The notes under the pieces: generated by a model
What the model saw: the letters and a program-made list of their open reading frames with translations, nothing else
The model's database searches: none
Told to the model about the DNA's origin: nothing
Shown here: piece by piece, positions 40,041 to 47,447 of the stretch
Layout of the letters: every line of letters begins with the position of its first letter
Position numbering within the stretch: position 1 is the first letter of the stretch
Translations under genes and position numbers: made by a program
Assembly (NCBI RefSeq): GCF_000383475.1
Contig: NZ_KB911459.1
Location: forward strand, 1,068,467-1,132,466
DNA length: 64,000 nucleotides
Direction of reading: 5' to 3'
DNA from: Microbacterium sp. 11MF
GTDB lineage: Bacteria; Actinomycetota; Actinomycetes; Actinomycetales; Microbacteriaceae

Positions 40041-41279
40041 TCAGTAGTTGAAGTCGACGGCCCGCGAGTGCTGGCCGTCCCACACGAGGCGGATCTCGCC
40101 CGTGCGTCCGTGTCGGTTCTTGGCGACGTCGATGACCAGGTCGACGTCCGCTCTGGGGTCCTCGATGAGCCCTTCCTTGCGGAGCAGCATCACCACGTCG
40201 GCATCCTGCTCGATTGCCCCCGACTCGCGGAGGTCGGACAGCTTCGGGACGGACAGGGTCGTCGCCTCGCTGTTGCGGTTCAGCTGCGACAGAGCGATCA
40301 CGGGGACCTTCATGTCCTTCGCGAGGATCTTGAGTTGCCGGGAGAACTCGGCGACCTGCAGGTGGCGGTCCCCCTTGCTCTTCGCGACCATGAGCTGCAT
40401 ATAGTCGACGACGATCCCGGACAGGCCACCGGGTTGCTTCGCGACAGTCCGGGCGAAGGTTCGGATGTCGGAAGGGGCCAGCCCGGAGCGGTCGTCGATC
40501 GCGATGTTCAGCTGCTCGAGTGTGGGGCGTGCGCGCCGGTAGAGCTCGAAGTCGTGCTCTGTGAGGCGGGCGTCCTTGATGTGCCCGACGCTGATGAGTG
40601 CGCGCTCGGACACGAACCGGGCAACGAGCTCTTCGATCGTCATCTCGAGCGACGCGAATGCGACGTTGCCATCGGACGCGAGCTGTGTTGCGATCTGCGC
40701 GGCGATGACCGTCTTGCCAACGCCTGGGCGGGCGGCGACTACATAGACGGCGCCCGGACGGAACCCGCCGATGGCTCCGTTGAGCTTCTCCCACGGCGAG
40801 GGCACGAACACGGACCGGTCCGACTTGCGGTCCATCACGTCGTCGAGCACGTCGCGGACGAATCGCAGTTTGGCGGTTCCGGTGCCGATCGCTTCTTCGA
40901 TCATGGTCCGCGCGCGGTCTGCGACGTCGGCGGCATCCAACCCCGACTCGATATTGGTGAGCGCCGCCGCCACGGACGACAGCCGTCGTCTTAGAGCTCG
41001 CTTCGCCACGATGTCCGCGTAGAACGGCACCGAGCCGGCCGCTGCCGGGACTGAGGTCAGGCCGAACAGGAGCGCTGCATCATTCGGCATCGCTTCGGAG
41101 AGAGTGAACGCGTCTACGGGACGCCCCTGATCCCACTCCCTCCGCATTGCATCGAAGATGTCGCCGTGGCGCGGCTCGTAGAAGTCGTGGCCAGTGAGGG
41201 CGATGTCGTCGAGTGCGGCCCCATTCGTGATCAGCACAGCCGTGAGCAGGGCCACCTCGGCTTCCTGCGCGGCGGTCAC
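40041..41279 (-). CDS. DnaB-like replicative helicase
   Basis: The GTG at 41279 overlaps the upstream stop as GTGA and gives 412 residues. The N-terminal domain (EVALLTAVLITNGAALDDIA) and the RecA-like C-terminal domain with Walker A ARPGVGKT, the DYMQLM Walker B and the SQLNRNSE-motif identify a DnaB-family helicase, which forms a hexamer that unwinds DNA at the phage fork. Host DnaG and polymerase probably join it. A longer start at 41303 is less likely. The gene is complete. Confidence 0.93.
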   Translation of the reverse strand: MTAAQEAEVALLTAVLITNGAALDDIALTGHDFYEPRHGDIFDAMRREWDQGRPVDAFTLSEAMPNDAALLFGLTSVPAAAGSVPFYADIVAKRALRRRLSSVAAALTNIESGLDAADVADRARTMIEEAIGTGTAKLRFVRDVLDDVMDRKSDRSVFVPSPWEKLNGAIGGFRPGAVYVVAARPGVGKTVIAAQIATQLASDGNVAFASLEMTIEELVARFVSERALISVGHIKDARLTEHDFELYRRARPTLEQLNIAIDDRSGLAPSDIRTFARTVAKQPGGLSGIVVDYMQLMVAKSKGDRHLQVAEFSRQLKILAKDMKVPVIALSQLNRNSEATTLSVPKLSDLRESGAIEQDADVVMLLRKEGLIEDPRADVDLVIDVAKNRHGRTGEIRLVWDGQHSRAVDFNY

Positions 41280-41989
41280 TCGTCGCTCCCGTCGAACTGC
41301 CACCGGTAGGGCTGCGCTGGAGGTGCGTTGCGTGCAACGTCACGCTCGGCGAACTCCTGCTGCTTGCGCATGCCGTTCTTCCACGTCGCGAGCCAGTCGA
41401 GTTTGACGCCCCGCGTGCCGGGAACGCTCTTCCAATAGTCGATGAACTCCGGGAGCTTCTTGTCGAGGTCGACGAGGGGCACCTCGGAGGCCGCCCATTC
41501 CCGCATCTCCTTGGTGATCAAAAGGCCTTCGGGGACACGAGTTCCGCGCTCAGGCGCGGCTCTCTTCTTCGTAGAAGAAGATGTCTTTGTCTCTGACTCT
41601 GTTATTAGCTTGGAGTTTGGTTCAGCAGGTGCTGCACCACGTGCTTCAGCACTTGCTCGACCTCCTGCTGCGCCCGCTTCCCGCTTAGCGTCGATGTCCG
41701 CGCGGGTTTGCTGATGTTCTGCGAAGTCATGGATCATGTAGCCCCGATCGACGATGGAAAGTGACGGATTGGTAACGTCGTTCGCTAAAAGTTCGTCGAT
41801 CGCTCTCCTCCGCCACTTCCGCGACGCGATCCGACCGTCCACGAAGCCGTCGTCGAGCATCCGTCTGGAATGGAGCGTCATCTCGACGAGGGTCCGGAAG
41901 GCGGCATCGGATAGGGGGGCGATCTTCGGCGAATCGGCAAAGTCGATCGTGAACCTGCCGTAGAGCCTGCGATCCTTCTTGGCTGTCAT
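41276..41989 (-). CDS. Putative phage replication initiation protein
   Basis: The ATG at 41989 overlaps the preceding stop (ATGA) and gives 237 residues. The N-terminal half is typical of actinophage replication proteins that precede DnaB (LYGRFTIDFADSPKIAPLSDAAFRTLVEMTLHSRRMLDDGF, WRRRAIDELLAN): a winged-helix-like fold. A low-complexity Ala/Ser/Thr/Lys linker follows, then a C-terminal helical part (EFIDYWKSVPG, WLATWKNGMRKQQEF) that resembles helicase-loader domains. Role inferred from family pattern and position. Confidence 0.78.
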   Translation of the reverse strand: MTAKKDRRLYGRFTIDFADSPKIAPLSDAAFRTLVEMTLHSRRMLDDGFVDGRIASRKWRRRAIDELLANDVTNPSLSIVDRGYMIHDFAEHQQTRADIDAKREAGAAGGRASAEARGAAPAEPNSKLITESETKTSSSTKKRAAPERGTRVPEGLLITKEMREWAASEVPLVDLDKKLPEFIDYWKSVPGTRGVKLDWLATWKNGMRKQQEFAERDVARNAPPAQPYRWQFDGSDE

Positions 41990-42246
41990 CGCTGTCCGTC
42001 TCTGGCTGCGGTGACGAGGAGCAGGAGCCCGCGGAACTCGCGACGACTGATGCCAAGGCGACGCCTGATCTGCTTGTCCGTCCACCCGTACGCGCGCGCC
42101 AGAGAGACGAGGTGCGCGGCACTCTGGGCGGCACGGTCGACATCTGCTTGAGCGGTGGCGAGTATTGCGGCCGCGTCTGCAGTGAGCTTCCTGGCTCGGT
42201 CGAGGTACTCCCCAGCGATGCGGTGTCTGTCCGGGCTGATAGCCAT
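41986..42246 (-). CDS. Small helix-turn-helix protein
   Basis: The 86-residue product is helical with ARKLTADAAAILATAQADVDRAAQSAAHLV and an ending AYGWTDKQIRRRLGISRREFRGLL that reads as a helix-turn-helix (TDKQIRRRLGISRREF). It may regulate or assist phage replication. It starts 40 bp after tRNA-Arg and overlaps the next gene by 4 bp. Confidence 0.75.
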   Translation of the reverse strand: MAISPDRHRIAGEYLDRARKLTADAAAILATAQADVDRAAQSAAHLVSLARAYGWTDKQIRRRLGISRREFRGLLLLVTAARDGQR

Positions 42247-42286
42247 TTCGGGTCCTCTCGGCGTTCGGGTGTGGGTGCGTGATGGG

Positions 42287-42362
42287 TGGTCCCGCCGGCA
42301 GGATTCGAACCTGCGACCATCCGCTTAGAAGGCGGCTGCTCTATCCACTGAGCTACGGCAGG
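42287..42362 (-). tRNA. tRNA-Arg (anticodon TCT), phage-borne
   Basis: The 76-nt gene folds fully: 7-bp acceptor with one T-G pair, D arm GCTC/GAGC, anticodon stem GCCGC/GCGGA-type with loop CTTCTAA (anticodon TCT), T arm GCAGG TTCGAAT CCTGC, discriminator A and encoded CCA. It reads AGA, which is rare in the GC-rich host. It sits on the early operon strand. Confidence 0.95.
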
Positions 42363-42475
42363 GGGTGTCCCGGTGGGACAGGTGGCGGGGCGACGAGAGA
42401 GACCTGCCCGGTCCGCGCCCAACCACCTCGGCGCGCTCGCTCTCGTTCTTCTGTAGGTGTCAGCGCCCCTCGATG

Positions 42476-42826
42476 TCAGGAAGGGAGGGACGCGTGCCAG
42501 GCGCGGACGGCCGCTTCCATCTGGTCGACGATCGTGCGGAGGTCTGCGAACTCACGGTCGATGGCGTCGCCGAGTTCACCGACGGTGTGCGCGGTGATGC
42601 TCCACTCGCTGAGGTCGAGCGTCGCCGTCCAGTCATCGGTGTCGAAACCGTCGATGGGAACAAGGTGCGACCCGTAGACGCGGACCTCGCTGTCATCCGA
42701 CTTGGCTTCGATGATCGGGCCGAAGTGCCCGTCTCGCTCGAACTCTTCCTGCGTCGTGTGCTGCACCTGGCACCACCCATACCTTGGGCAAGGCGCTGGA
42801 GCCGTGGTTCCGTTGCATTCGGCCAT
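42476..42826 (-). CDS. Phage hypothetical protein
   Basis: The 116-residue product has a Cys pair (CPRYGWC, plus CNG near the start) followed by HTTQEEFERDGHFGP, then a strand-rich DWTATLDLSEWSITAHTV region and a C-terminal helix. Its first ATG overlaps the upstream stop (TGATG). It resembles a recurring actinophage protein with an N-terminal zinc-like motif; the function is unknown. Confidence 0.65.
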   Translation of the reverse strand: MAECNGTTAPAPCPRYGWCQVQHTTQEEFERDGHFGPIIEAKSDDSEVRVYGSHLVPIDGFDTDDWTATLDLSEWSITAHTVGELGDAIDREFADLRTIVDQMEAAVRAWHASLPS

Positions 42827-43323
42827 CAGTGCCCTCCTTCTGCGACGCGTCGCGCACGAAGGCCGCGACTGTCGACGATGTACTCGTCCTCGTTGCGATC
42901 AGTGATGTGGGCGAGGAGACGATCCGGCGCCACGGTGATCGTGTAGACGTTCCGCGGCTTGGCGCCGTACCTGGCCTCGTTGATTTCGAGGAACCGTTCG
43001 GCGACGTTGAGAGAAGCCGTCCACGCCAGCCTGTGAACGTAACGGGGCTCGGCCGCCCTGTAGAGCGTGATCGGCTCGGAGGGTCGCTTGGCCGACAAGC
43101 CGTCTTCCGTATAACCCGCCATTTCGAAGAACTCCACCCACTTGCGGTAGCCCAGTGCTGCGAACGGGAGGTGCGCCGACGACCAGGCGTACGGTACGGC
43201 CTCGGCGAGATGCTGCTTCTCCCGCAGGCGTCCGCTGAATACCCAGTCGAAAAGCATGGTGGGCAATTCGTGGGAGCCGATGCGCAACGAGGCCTCGATG
43301 AATGGGTTGCGAACATCGCTCAT
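42826..43323 (-). CDS. Possible ADP-ribosyltransferase-like protein
   Basis: The 165-residue product shows the three R-S-E points of mono-ADP-ribosyltransferases in order: Arg89 in LYRAAEPRY, WTAS at 101-104 (the S-T-S position with Ser104), and E145-D-E147 in NEDEYIV, an ExE pair. Between them a helix (NVAERFLEINEARYG) and a strand (VYTITVAPDRLL) are placed as in the fold. Such enzymes in phages modify host polymerase or other proteins with NAD. The motif reading is by eye, and the Ser sits in a WTAS rather than STS form. It is in the early operon, overlapping both neighbours. Confidence 0.7.
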   Translation of the reverse strand: MSDVRNPFIEASLRIGSHELPTMLFDWVFSGRLREKQHLAEAVPYAWSSAHLPFAALGYRKWVEFFEMAGYTEDGLSAKRPSEPITLYRAAEPRYVHRLAWTASLNVAERFLEINEARYGAKPRNVYTITVAPDRLLAHITDRNEDEYIVDSRGLRARRVAEGGH

Positions 43324-43922
43324 TCGGGCACGGCTCCCTCGATGTCGATGTTGAGGATGAAGGCGTGCGCGGACGTGACGGTGCCCTCGTGGACGGTGTT
43401 ACCCATCGGGTCCATGAGTGTGACGTGTAGATCGCGGGCTCTGACGTGCAGGTCGTCGTGCTTCGCAAGGGTCCGCAGGCGGGCGACGGCCTTCCGGTGC
43501 GCTCGCTCCTCCCAGCCGGTTTCTACGCGAGCGATGAGCAGCTGGTCGTTGTCCACGAGCAGCACCTCCCACGTTCCGAGGGCGTCGTAGAGGACGCTTC
43601 CGCCGAAGAGGCTCCGCCCGGTGAACGGGCCGGGGTCTCGTCGGGCGTCCGTGCGGTTGAAACTCGTCCGGGCCGTGGTCGTCCCGCGGAACGTGTCGTA
43701 GGTGATCGTGAGGGAACCGTGCTCCCCCGCGATGAACGGCTCACGTCCACGAGCAGTGACGATCCGGGCTTCAACGCCGGCAGCGCTGAGCTCTGCGCAG
43801 GCTGTCAGCATGAGGTTCTGGCGGCGGGCCACGATCTCTGCGATCGATGCGCGCATCTGAGAGAGGGCGGTCGAAGCGTCGTGGACGAGCGTGCTGACGT
43901 CCGTTGTGTTCGTGGTGGTCAT
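43320..43922 (-). CDS. Phage hypothetical early protein
   Basis: The frame is open further upstream, but the ATG at 43922 overlaps the preceding stop (ATGA) and gives 200 residues starting MTTTNTTDV. An N-terminal helix (LVHDASTALSQMRASIAEIVARRQNLML) precedes a beta-rich domain. The protein lacks membrane segments. It is unrecognised and is in the coupled early run. Confidence 0.65.
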   Translation of the reverse strand: MTTTNTTDVSTLVHDASTALSQMRASIAEIVARRQNLMLTACAELSAAGVEARIVTARGREPFIAGEHGSLTITYDTFRGTTTARTSFNRTDARRDPGPFTGRSLFGGSVLYDALGTWEVLLVDNDQLLIARVETGWEERAHRKAVARLRTLAKHDDLHVRARDLHVTLMDPMGNTVHEGTVTSAHAFILNIDIEGAVPE

Positions 43923-44152
43923 CGTTTCTGCTTTCGGGTCGTCAACCATGTGCGGATGGCCGCGACGTCGCGGTCCTCCGCTGTCTTCGTGTGGCTGGTC
44001 TGGAGGTATCGGATGATGGCGGCGCTGTCCGGGTCGGCAGGTAGGACGACGCGTGACCGGGCGGGCGCTCGAGTCGGCTGCGGGGGCTTTCCCTCCTCGA
44101 GTGACGTGACTCGCCGAACGAGGTCGTGGAGCATCCCGATCGCATCGGCCAT
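43919..44152 (-). CDS. Small phage early protein
   Basis: The 77-residue product begins MADAIGMLHDLVRRVTSLEEG and has a Pro/Arg-rich middle and a helical C-terminus with AIRTWLTTRKQKR. Its start overlaps the upstream stop (TGATG) and its stop overlaps the next start (ATGA). Unknown function. Confidence 0.65.
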   Translation of the reverse strand: MADAIGMLHDLVRRVTSLEEGKPPQPTRAPARSRVVLPADPDSAAIIRYLQTSHTKTAEDRDVAAIRTWLTTRKQKR

Positions 44153-44451
44153 CAGATGAGGGCCGGCTTCTCGAGGCGCTTCCCGCGACGCGCGTCCGCC
44201 AGAAGGCGCTCGGCATCCGAGATGCGTCGGTTGAGGATGTCGCGTTCGTCGCGGAGATCCTTAAGGTCGCCCATCAGGTCGTGGAGGCCCTCGCATTCGG
44301 CGCAGATTACGGCGCCCGGCGCGTCGGCTTTACCGCCACTACCGACGCGGAGAGAGGGCACGAACCGCTCCCCGCACAGCGCTCGGATGGTCTCACCAGA
44401 GATCAGGGCGGTGTCGATAGCTCTCCGGGGCGCGTAGTGGTTCACGGTCAC
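44152..44451 (-). CDS. DUF3039-like small protein
   Basis: The 99-residue product has LCGERFVPS and, 20 residues on, CAECE, an arrangement similar to DUF3039 proteins of actinobacteria (CGKxWVPS...CPxC), probably one zinc site. The C-terminal half is a charged helix (LMGDLKDLRDERDILNRRISDAERLLADARR). It overlaps both neighbours. Function unknown. Confidence 0.68.
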   Translation of the reverse strand: MTVNHYAPRRAIDTALISGETIRALCGERFVPSLRVGSGGKADAPGAVICAECEGLHDLMGDLKDLRDERDILNRRISDAERLLADARRGKRLEKPALI

Positions 44452-44792
44452 GACTGCACCGCCTCAGCCTGGAATCCCTTCAACAGTGCGATGAGGGCAG
44501 GGATGTCTTCGACGAGGATGGTGAAGCCCTCGTTGTTCGCTCTGGTCTGCGGCTCCGATGGCCAGATGTTCGCCCAACCGACGTACACGTGGTCGTCCAT
44601 GGTTCGGTAGGTGCCGTCGTTCTGACGCAGGTGAAGAAGCGTGCGCGTCGCGGTGAACGAGTCGACGATGACAGTTGTCTCGTCGGCGATGCAGTAGTCG
44701 TCGTCTTCGAGACCCCGCGTATCGGCCCAGACCGACATCGGGATCTCGGGGTGAGGGTCTCCGCCGGGTTTTGCTACGATGGTGTTCAACAT
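44448..44792 (-). CDS. Phage early protein, first gene of the coupled run
   Basis: The 114-residue product has GGAGG 7 nt before its ATG (CGGAGGTAGATCA). It starts with MLNTIVAKPGGDPHPEIPMSVWADTRGLED, then strand-rich sequence. No family recognised. It heads the translationally coupled genes down to 42476. The 150-bp leader before it contains a plus-oriented terminator. Confidence 0.65.
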   Translation of the reverse strand: MLNTIVAKPGGDPHPEIPMSVWADTRGLEDDDYCIADETTVIVDSFTATRTLLHLRQNDGTYRTMDDHVYVGWANIWPSEPQTRANNEGFTILVEDIPALIALLKGFQAEAVQS

Positions 44793-44815
44793 TGATCTAC
44801 CTCCGGGTGGATGGA

Positions 44816-44855
44816 GCCGGTTCTGCCATAGCGGTGGGAGAACCGGCGTTTTTTT
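44816..44855 (+). terminator. Orphan intrinsic terminator pointing in the plus direction
   Basis: GCCGGTTCT (44816-44824) pairs perfectly with AGAACCGGC (44839-44847), 14-nt loop, and is followed by G and seven T. This is the best-formed intrinsic terminator of the window, yet all genes for several kb before it are on the minus strand. A possible plus-strand -10 (TACGAT at 44775-44780) would give an RNA of roughly 70 nt. Confidence 0.8.
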
Positions 44856-44941
44856 CGTCGCCAGATGGAGCCGACCATCAGGCGTTGCTGTCTTTCCGAC
44901 TTGGTTCGACGACGCGTCGCCGTCCGCGAAAGCCGCGCCGG

Positions 44942-45139
44942 CTAGTTGGTCTCCGTGAATGCGTCATTGATGATGCGCTCTAGCTCCTCAGCGGCGACGA
45001 CAGTGCGTCCGCCAATCTTTCCGGCCTTGATCTGCTTCGTGTGGATCAGCCACCGGACGGATGCTGTCGTTCGGCGGAGCTCGGTCGCCACTTCATCGAC
45101 GAAGTAGAACCGTGGGCGCGGTGCTGCGGATATGGTCAT
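44942..45139 (-). CDS. Excisionase or Cro-like helix-turn-helix protein
   Basis: The ATG at 45139 has GGGAG 5 nt upstream and gives 65 residues. FYFVDEVATELRRTTASVRWLIHTKQIKAGKIGGRTVVAAEEL is a winged HTH_17/excisionase domain: HTH followed by the wing (KIGGRTVV). It is transcribed divergently from the repressor across a 98-bp control region, as Cro or Xis genes are. It could control lysis-lysogeny, direct excision with the integrase, or both. Confidence 0.8.
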   Translation of the reverse strand: MTISAAPRPRFYFVDEVATELRRTTASVRWLIHTKQIKAGKIGGRTVVAAEELERIINDAFTETN

Positions 45140-45193
45140 CGGTTCTCCCAACCTTCTTTTCCAGTTTCTACGACTGGGAATGACTGTAACCCG

Positions 45194-45231
45194 CGATTCC
45201 GGTGGTGGCAACTAGGAATCGTGGTTATCTT
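45194..45231 (+). promoter_or_regulatory. Candidate repressor operator and leaderless promoter
   Basis: A 7-bp inverted repeat, CGATTCC (45194-45200) and GGAATCG (45215-45221), spaced by 14 bp, is followed at 45226-45231 by TATCTT, a plausible -10 box. The ATG of the repressor begins 6 nt after the box, so the message may have no leader. A smaller repeat, CCAGT/ACTGG, lies further left towards the divergent gene. Confidence 0.5.
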
Positions 45232-45237
45232 TGCTTC

Positions 45238-45798
45238 ATGTCCAGAGACGTCCAGATCGGCCAGAACCTTGCGAGGCTTCGAGGCTCCATCTCGCAGAGC
45301 GAACTCGCCGCCCAGATGAAAGCGCTCGGGTGGAAGTGGTCCCAGTCGACGGTTTGGAGCATCGAGAAGGGAGATCGTCCGCTTCGCCTGGCCGAGGCGG
45401 AAGACCTTCTGCCGATCCTGAACTTGAGCGACCTGCACCAGATCATCGGAAGCGCCTTCGAACGCGACATGGCCGACATGGTCGACAGAGTGCGGAAGCT
45501 TAGAGACTCAGCGATGAGAGCGATCCACTCGTACAATCACGCGCGCCTCGACCTAGCAATCGCGGCGGACGATCATGACTTGGGAGTCACAGAGCATCAT
45601 GAAGTAGTTGAAGAGGTCCGAGTGGGGCCGATCGAGCTCGCCGAGGCATACGAGGTGTGGGCCATCAACGTTGCCGAAGGTGATGCGCCTGTCGACCGAT
45701 CCAACCCGTATCCTCTGGGGTTGCCGGATCCGGCGGAGCAAGGGTCCATGCTCAGCTTCTACTTCAAGACGACCGGCTACAGAGGTGATCGTGGCTGA
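45238..45798 (+). CDS. Prophage repressor, XRE-type helix-turn-helix
   Basis: The 186-residue product from the ATG at 45238 has an N-terminal XRE/HTH_3 domain (IGQNLARLRGSISQSELAAQM, WSQSTVWSIEKGDRPL, about residues 6-50), then a helical middle and an acidic C-terminal domain. No LexA-type peptidase Ser/Lys is obvious, so induction may not be by self-cleavage. It lacks a clear ribosome binding site, which suits leaderless translation. It probably silences the divergent early promoter. A TGA of a 16-codon frame (45791-45841) links its end to the integrase start. Confidence 0.85.
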   Translation: MSRDVQIGQNLARLRGSISQSELAAQMKALGWKWSQSTVWSIEKGDRPLRLAEAEDLLPILNLSDLHQIIGSAFERDMADMVDRVRKLRDSAMRAIHSYNHARLDLAIAADDHDLGVTEHHEVVEEVRVGPIELAEAYEVWAINVAEGDAPVDRSNPYPLGLPDPAEQGSMLSFYFKTTGYRGDRG

Positions 45799-45837
45799 CA
45801 CAAGAGCACCAAACGGGCGCGATAGCTCGGGACGACC

Positions 45838-47028
45838 GTGAGGAAGTATGTGGAGGACCGCTGGCATACACGGGATGTCGACGGCTCCCGTAAGCGCAGC
45901 ACGCGATACGGCGTAGGGATGCAGTTCCGGGCGCGATACTTCGACGAGGCCGGAAAAGAACACGCGAAGCACTTCAAGCTCAAGAGAGACGCGCAGCGGT
46001 GGCTTGATGAGGTGACAACCTCAGTCGTGTCCGGGCAGTACGTCGACCCGAACGCTAGCCGACTCACGTTCCGGGCCTACGCCGACACGTGGCTTGACGC
46101 CCAGGTTCACCGTGACGCGACAGCTACCCTCTACCGCGGGCATCTCGAGCGTCACGTGTACCCCACCCTCGGAGATCGGGCGCTTGGGAGCGTCCTCCGC
46201 ACGACCGTGCAGGGCTGGGTCAAGAGCCTGACCGTCGACGACCCTGAAACGGAGCGAAAGGCGCTCTCCCCCGCCACCGTCCGCGTCGTCTACACCGTCG
46301 TCGCATCCGTATTCCGCGCGGCCGTGCGGGACCGCAAGCTGGCATCTACACCGTGCGACGGGATAAGCCTCCCAGAGGTCGCCAAGGCCCGCGTGCATCC
46401 GCTCACTACTGCTCAGGTGAACCTCCTCGCCGAGCACGTACCGGTTGAACTGCGGACCCTAGTGATCCTCGCGGCCGGAACGGGGATCCGACAGGGCGAG
46501 GCCCTGGGGCTGACCCGTGATCGCATCCGCCTGCTCGGCAAGAATCCCGCGGTTACTGTCGACCGACAGCTCGTGACGAAGGCGAAGGGCGAGACTGCGT
46601 TCGCGCCACCAAAGACCGCGGCATCAGTCCGGACCATCCCGCTCCCCCTCGTAGTCGTGGCTGCACTGAATGAGCACCTCGCGCGTTTCGACGTCGGCGA
46701 CGGCGAGCTGCTGTTCACGCTCGACGGCAAGGGCATCACGCGACAGCGATTCGGGCATCTCTGGCGACCGGCAGCTCAGGCAGCCAGCCTCACTGAAGCG
46801 ACGGGCACCGGAATGCACGCGCTCCGGCACTACTACGCGAGCCTGCTCATCCGGTACGGCGAGAGCGTCAAGACCGTGCAAGGTCGCCTCGGGCACAAGT
46901 CGGCAACCGAGACGCTCGACACCTACGGGCACATGTGGGCGGATTCCGACGACCGCACGCGGGAGGCCGTTGACAGCGTTCTCGGCGTTCCTGCGGACCC
47001 CGTGCGGACTGGAGTCAGCCGGGGTTGA
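45838..47028 (+). CDS. int: Tyrosine integrase (complete)
   Basis: The 396-residue recombinase has an N-terminal arm-binding region (RYFDEAGKEHAKHFKLKRDAQRWLDEV), a core-binding domain (about 75-185), and all catalytic positions: Arg in GTGIRQGEAL, HALRH (His-x-x-Arg), LGHKS, and Tyr in DTYGHMW. It lies 26 bp from attR, the normal arrangement. The GTG start overlaps the stop of a 16-codon frame (GTGA), hinting at coupled translation with the repressor transcript. It should recognise the rnpB 3' end. Confidence 0.95.
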   Translation: MRKYVEDRWHTRDVDGSRKRSTRYGVGMQFRARYFDEAGKEHAKHFKLKRDAQRWLDEVTTSVVSGQYVDPNASRLTFRAYADTWLDAQVHRDATATLYRGHLERHVYPTLGDRALGSVLRTTVQGWVKSLTVDDPETERKALSPATVRVVYTVVASVFRAAVRDRKLASTPCDGISLPEVAKARVHPLTTAQVNLLAEHVPVELRTLVILAAGTGIRQGEALGLTRDRIRLLGKNPAVTVDRQLVTKAKGETAFAPPKTAASVRTIPLPLVVVAALNEHLARFDVGDGELLFTLDGKGITRQRFGHLWRPAAQAASLTEATGTGMHALRHYYASLLIRYGESVKTVQGRLGHKSATETLDTYGHMWADSDDRTREAVDSVLGVPADPVRTGVSRG

Positions 47029-47054
47029 CGAATTCCCAGGTCAGGAGGGGATAA

Positions 47055-47085
47055 GCGAATGGGCCGGCCTGTACGCCGGGTTCTG
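47055..47085 (+). repeat. attR: 31-bp core within rnpB
   Basis: These 31 bases are identical to attL. They coincide with the 3'-terminal 31 nt of rnpB (read on the minus strand), so recombination here leaves the RNA gene intact. The repeat ends exactly at the last paired base of helix P1. Confidence 0.93.
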
Positions 47086-47424
47086 TCCGGGGGTCGAAAC
47101 CCCGTGGACGGTCATCTCTCTCGGCGACACGTTGCCGTGCCGCTCCAGCGGTCTACCCGGGGACTCGGCGGGCCGCGTCGGCATCCCCTGTCTGACCTTG
47201 CTCCGGGCGAGGTTTACCGTGCGGGCCGTGTCACCACGACCCCGGTGGTCTCTTACACCACCCTTTCACCCTTACCCCGGTCGGAACCGGGGCGGTCTGC
47301 TCTCTGTGGCACTGTCTCGCGGATCACTCCGGGTGGGTGTTACCCACCGCCCTGCCCTGTGGAGCCCGGACGTTCCTCGGTGCGCTCTCGCGCCACGCGA
47401 CCGTCCAGCCGACCCATTCGCGGG
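47055..47424 (-). ncRNA. rnpB: RNase P RNA, class A
   Basis: The minus strand contains the conserved parts in order: GAGGAACGTCCGGGCTCCAC (5' CRI-like), AGGGTGAAAGGGTGG with GTAAGAGACCACC, CGGTAAACC, and the 3' ACAGAACCCGGCGTACAGG. The 5' GCGAATGGGTCGGC pairs with the 3' GCCGGCCCATTCGC to form P1. The catalytic RNA trims 5' ends of tRNA precursors. The 5' end is uncertain by a few bases. The prophage restores the same 3' end, so function should be normal. Confidence 0.95.
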
Positions 47425-47447
47425 GTCGAGTCTAGTCGTCGGGGCGG

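Larger units (their letters stand above)
7681..47085. mobile_element. Siphovirus-type prophage integrated in the rnpB 3' end
   Basis: The element is delimited by 31-bp direct repeats and contains a complete set of siphophage genes: terminase, portal, capsid, connectors, tail, lysis, replication, repressor and integrase. The complete tyrosine integrase lies immediately inside the right repeat, the usual position relative to attP. No head or tail gene looks interrupted, and the late operon has tightly coupled starts, so the phage may be inducible; that is inference. Accessory genes cluster at the left end and between the terminase and early regions. Confidence 0.95.
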
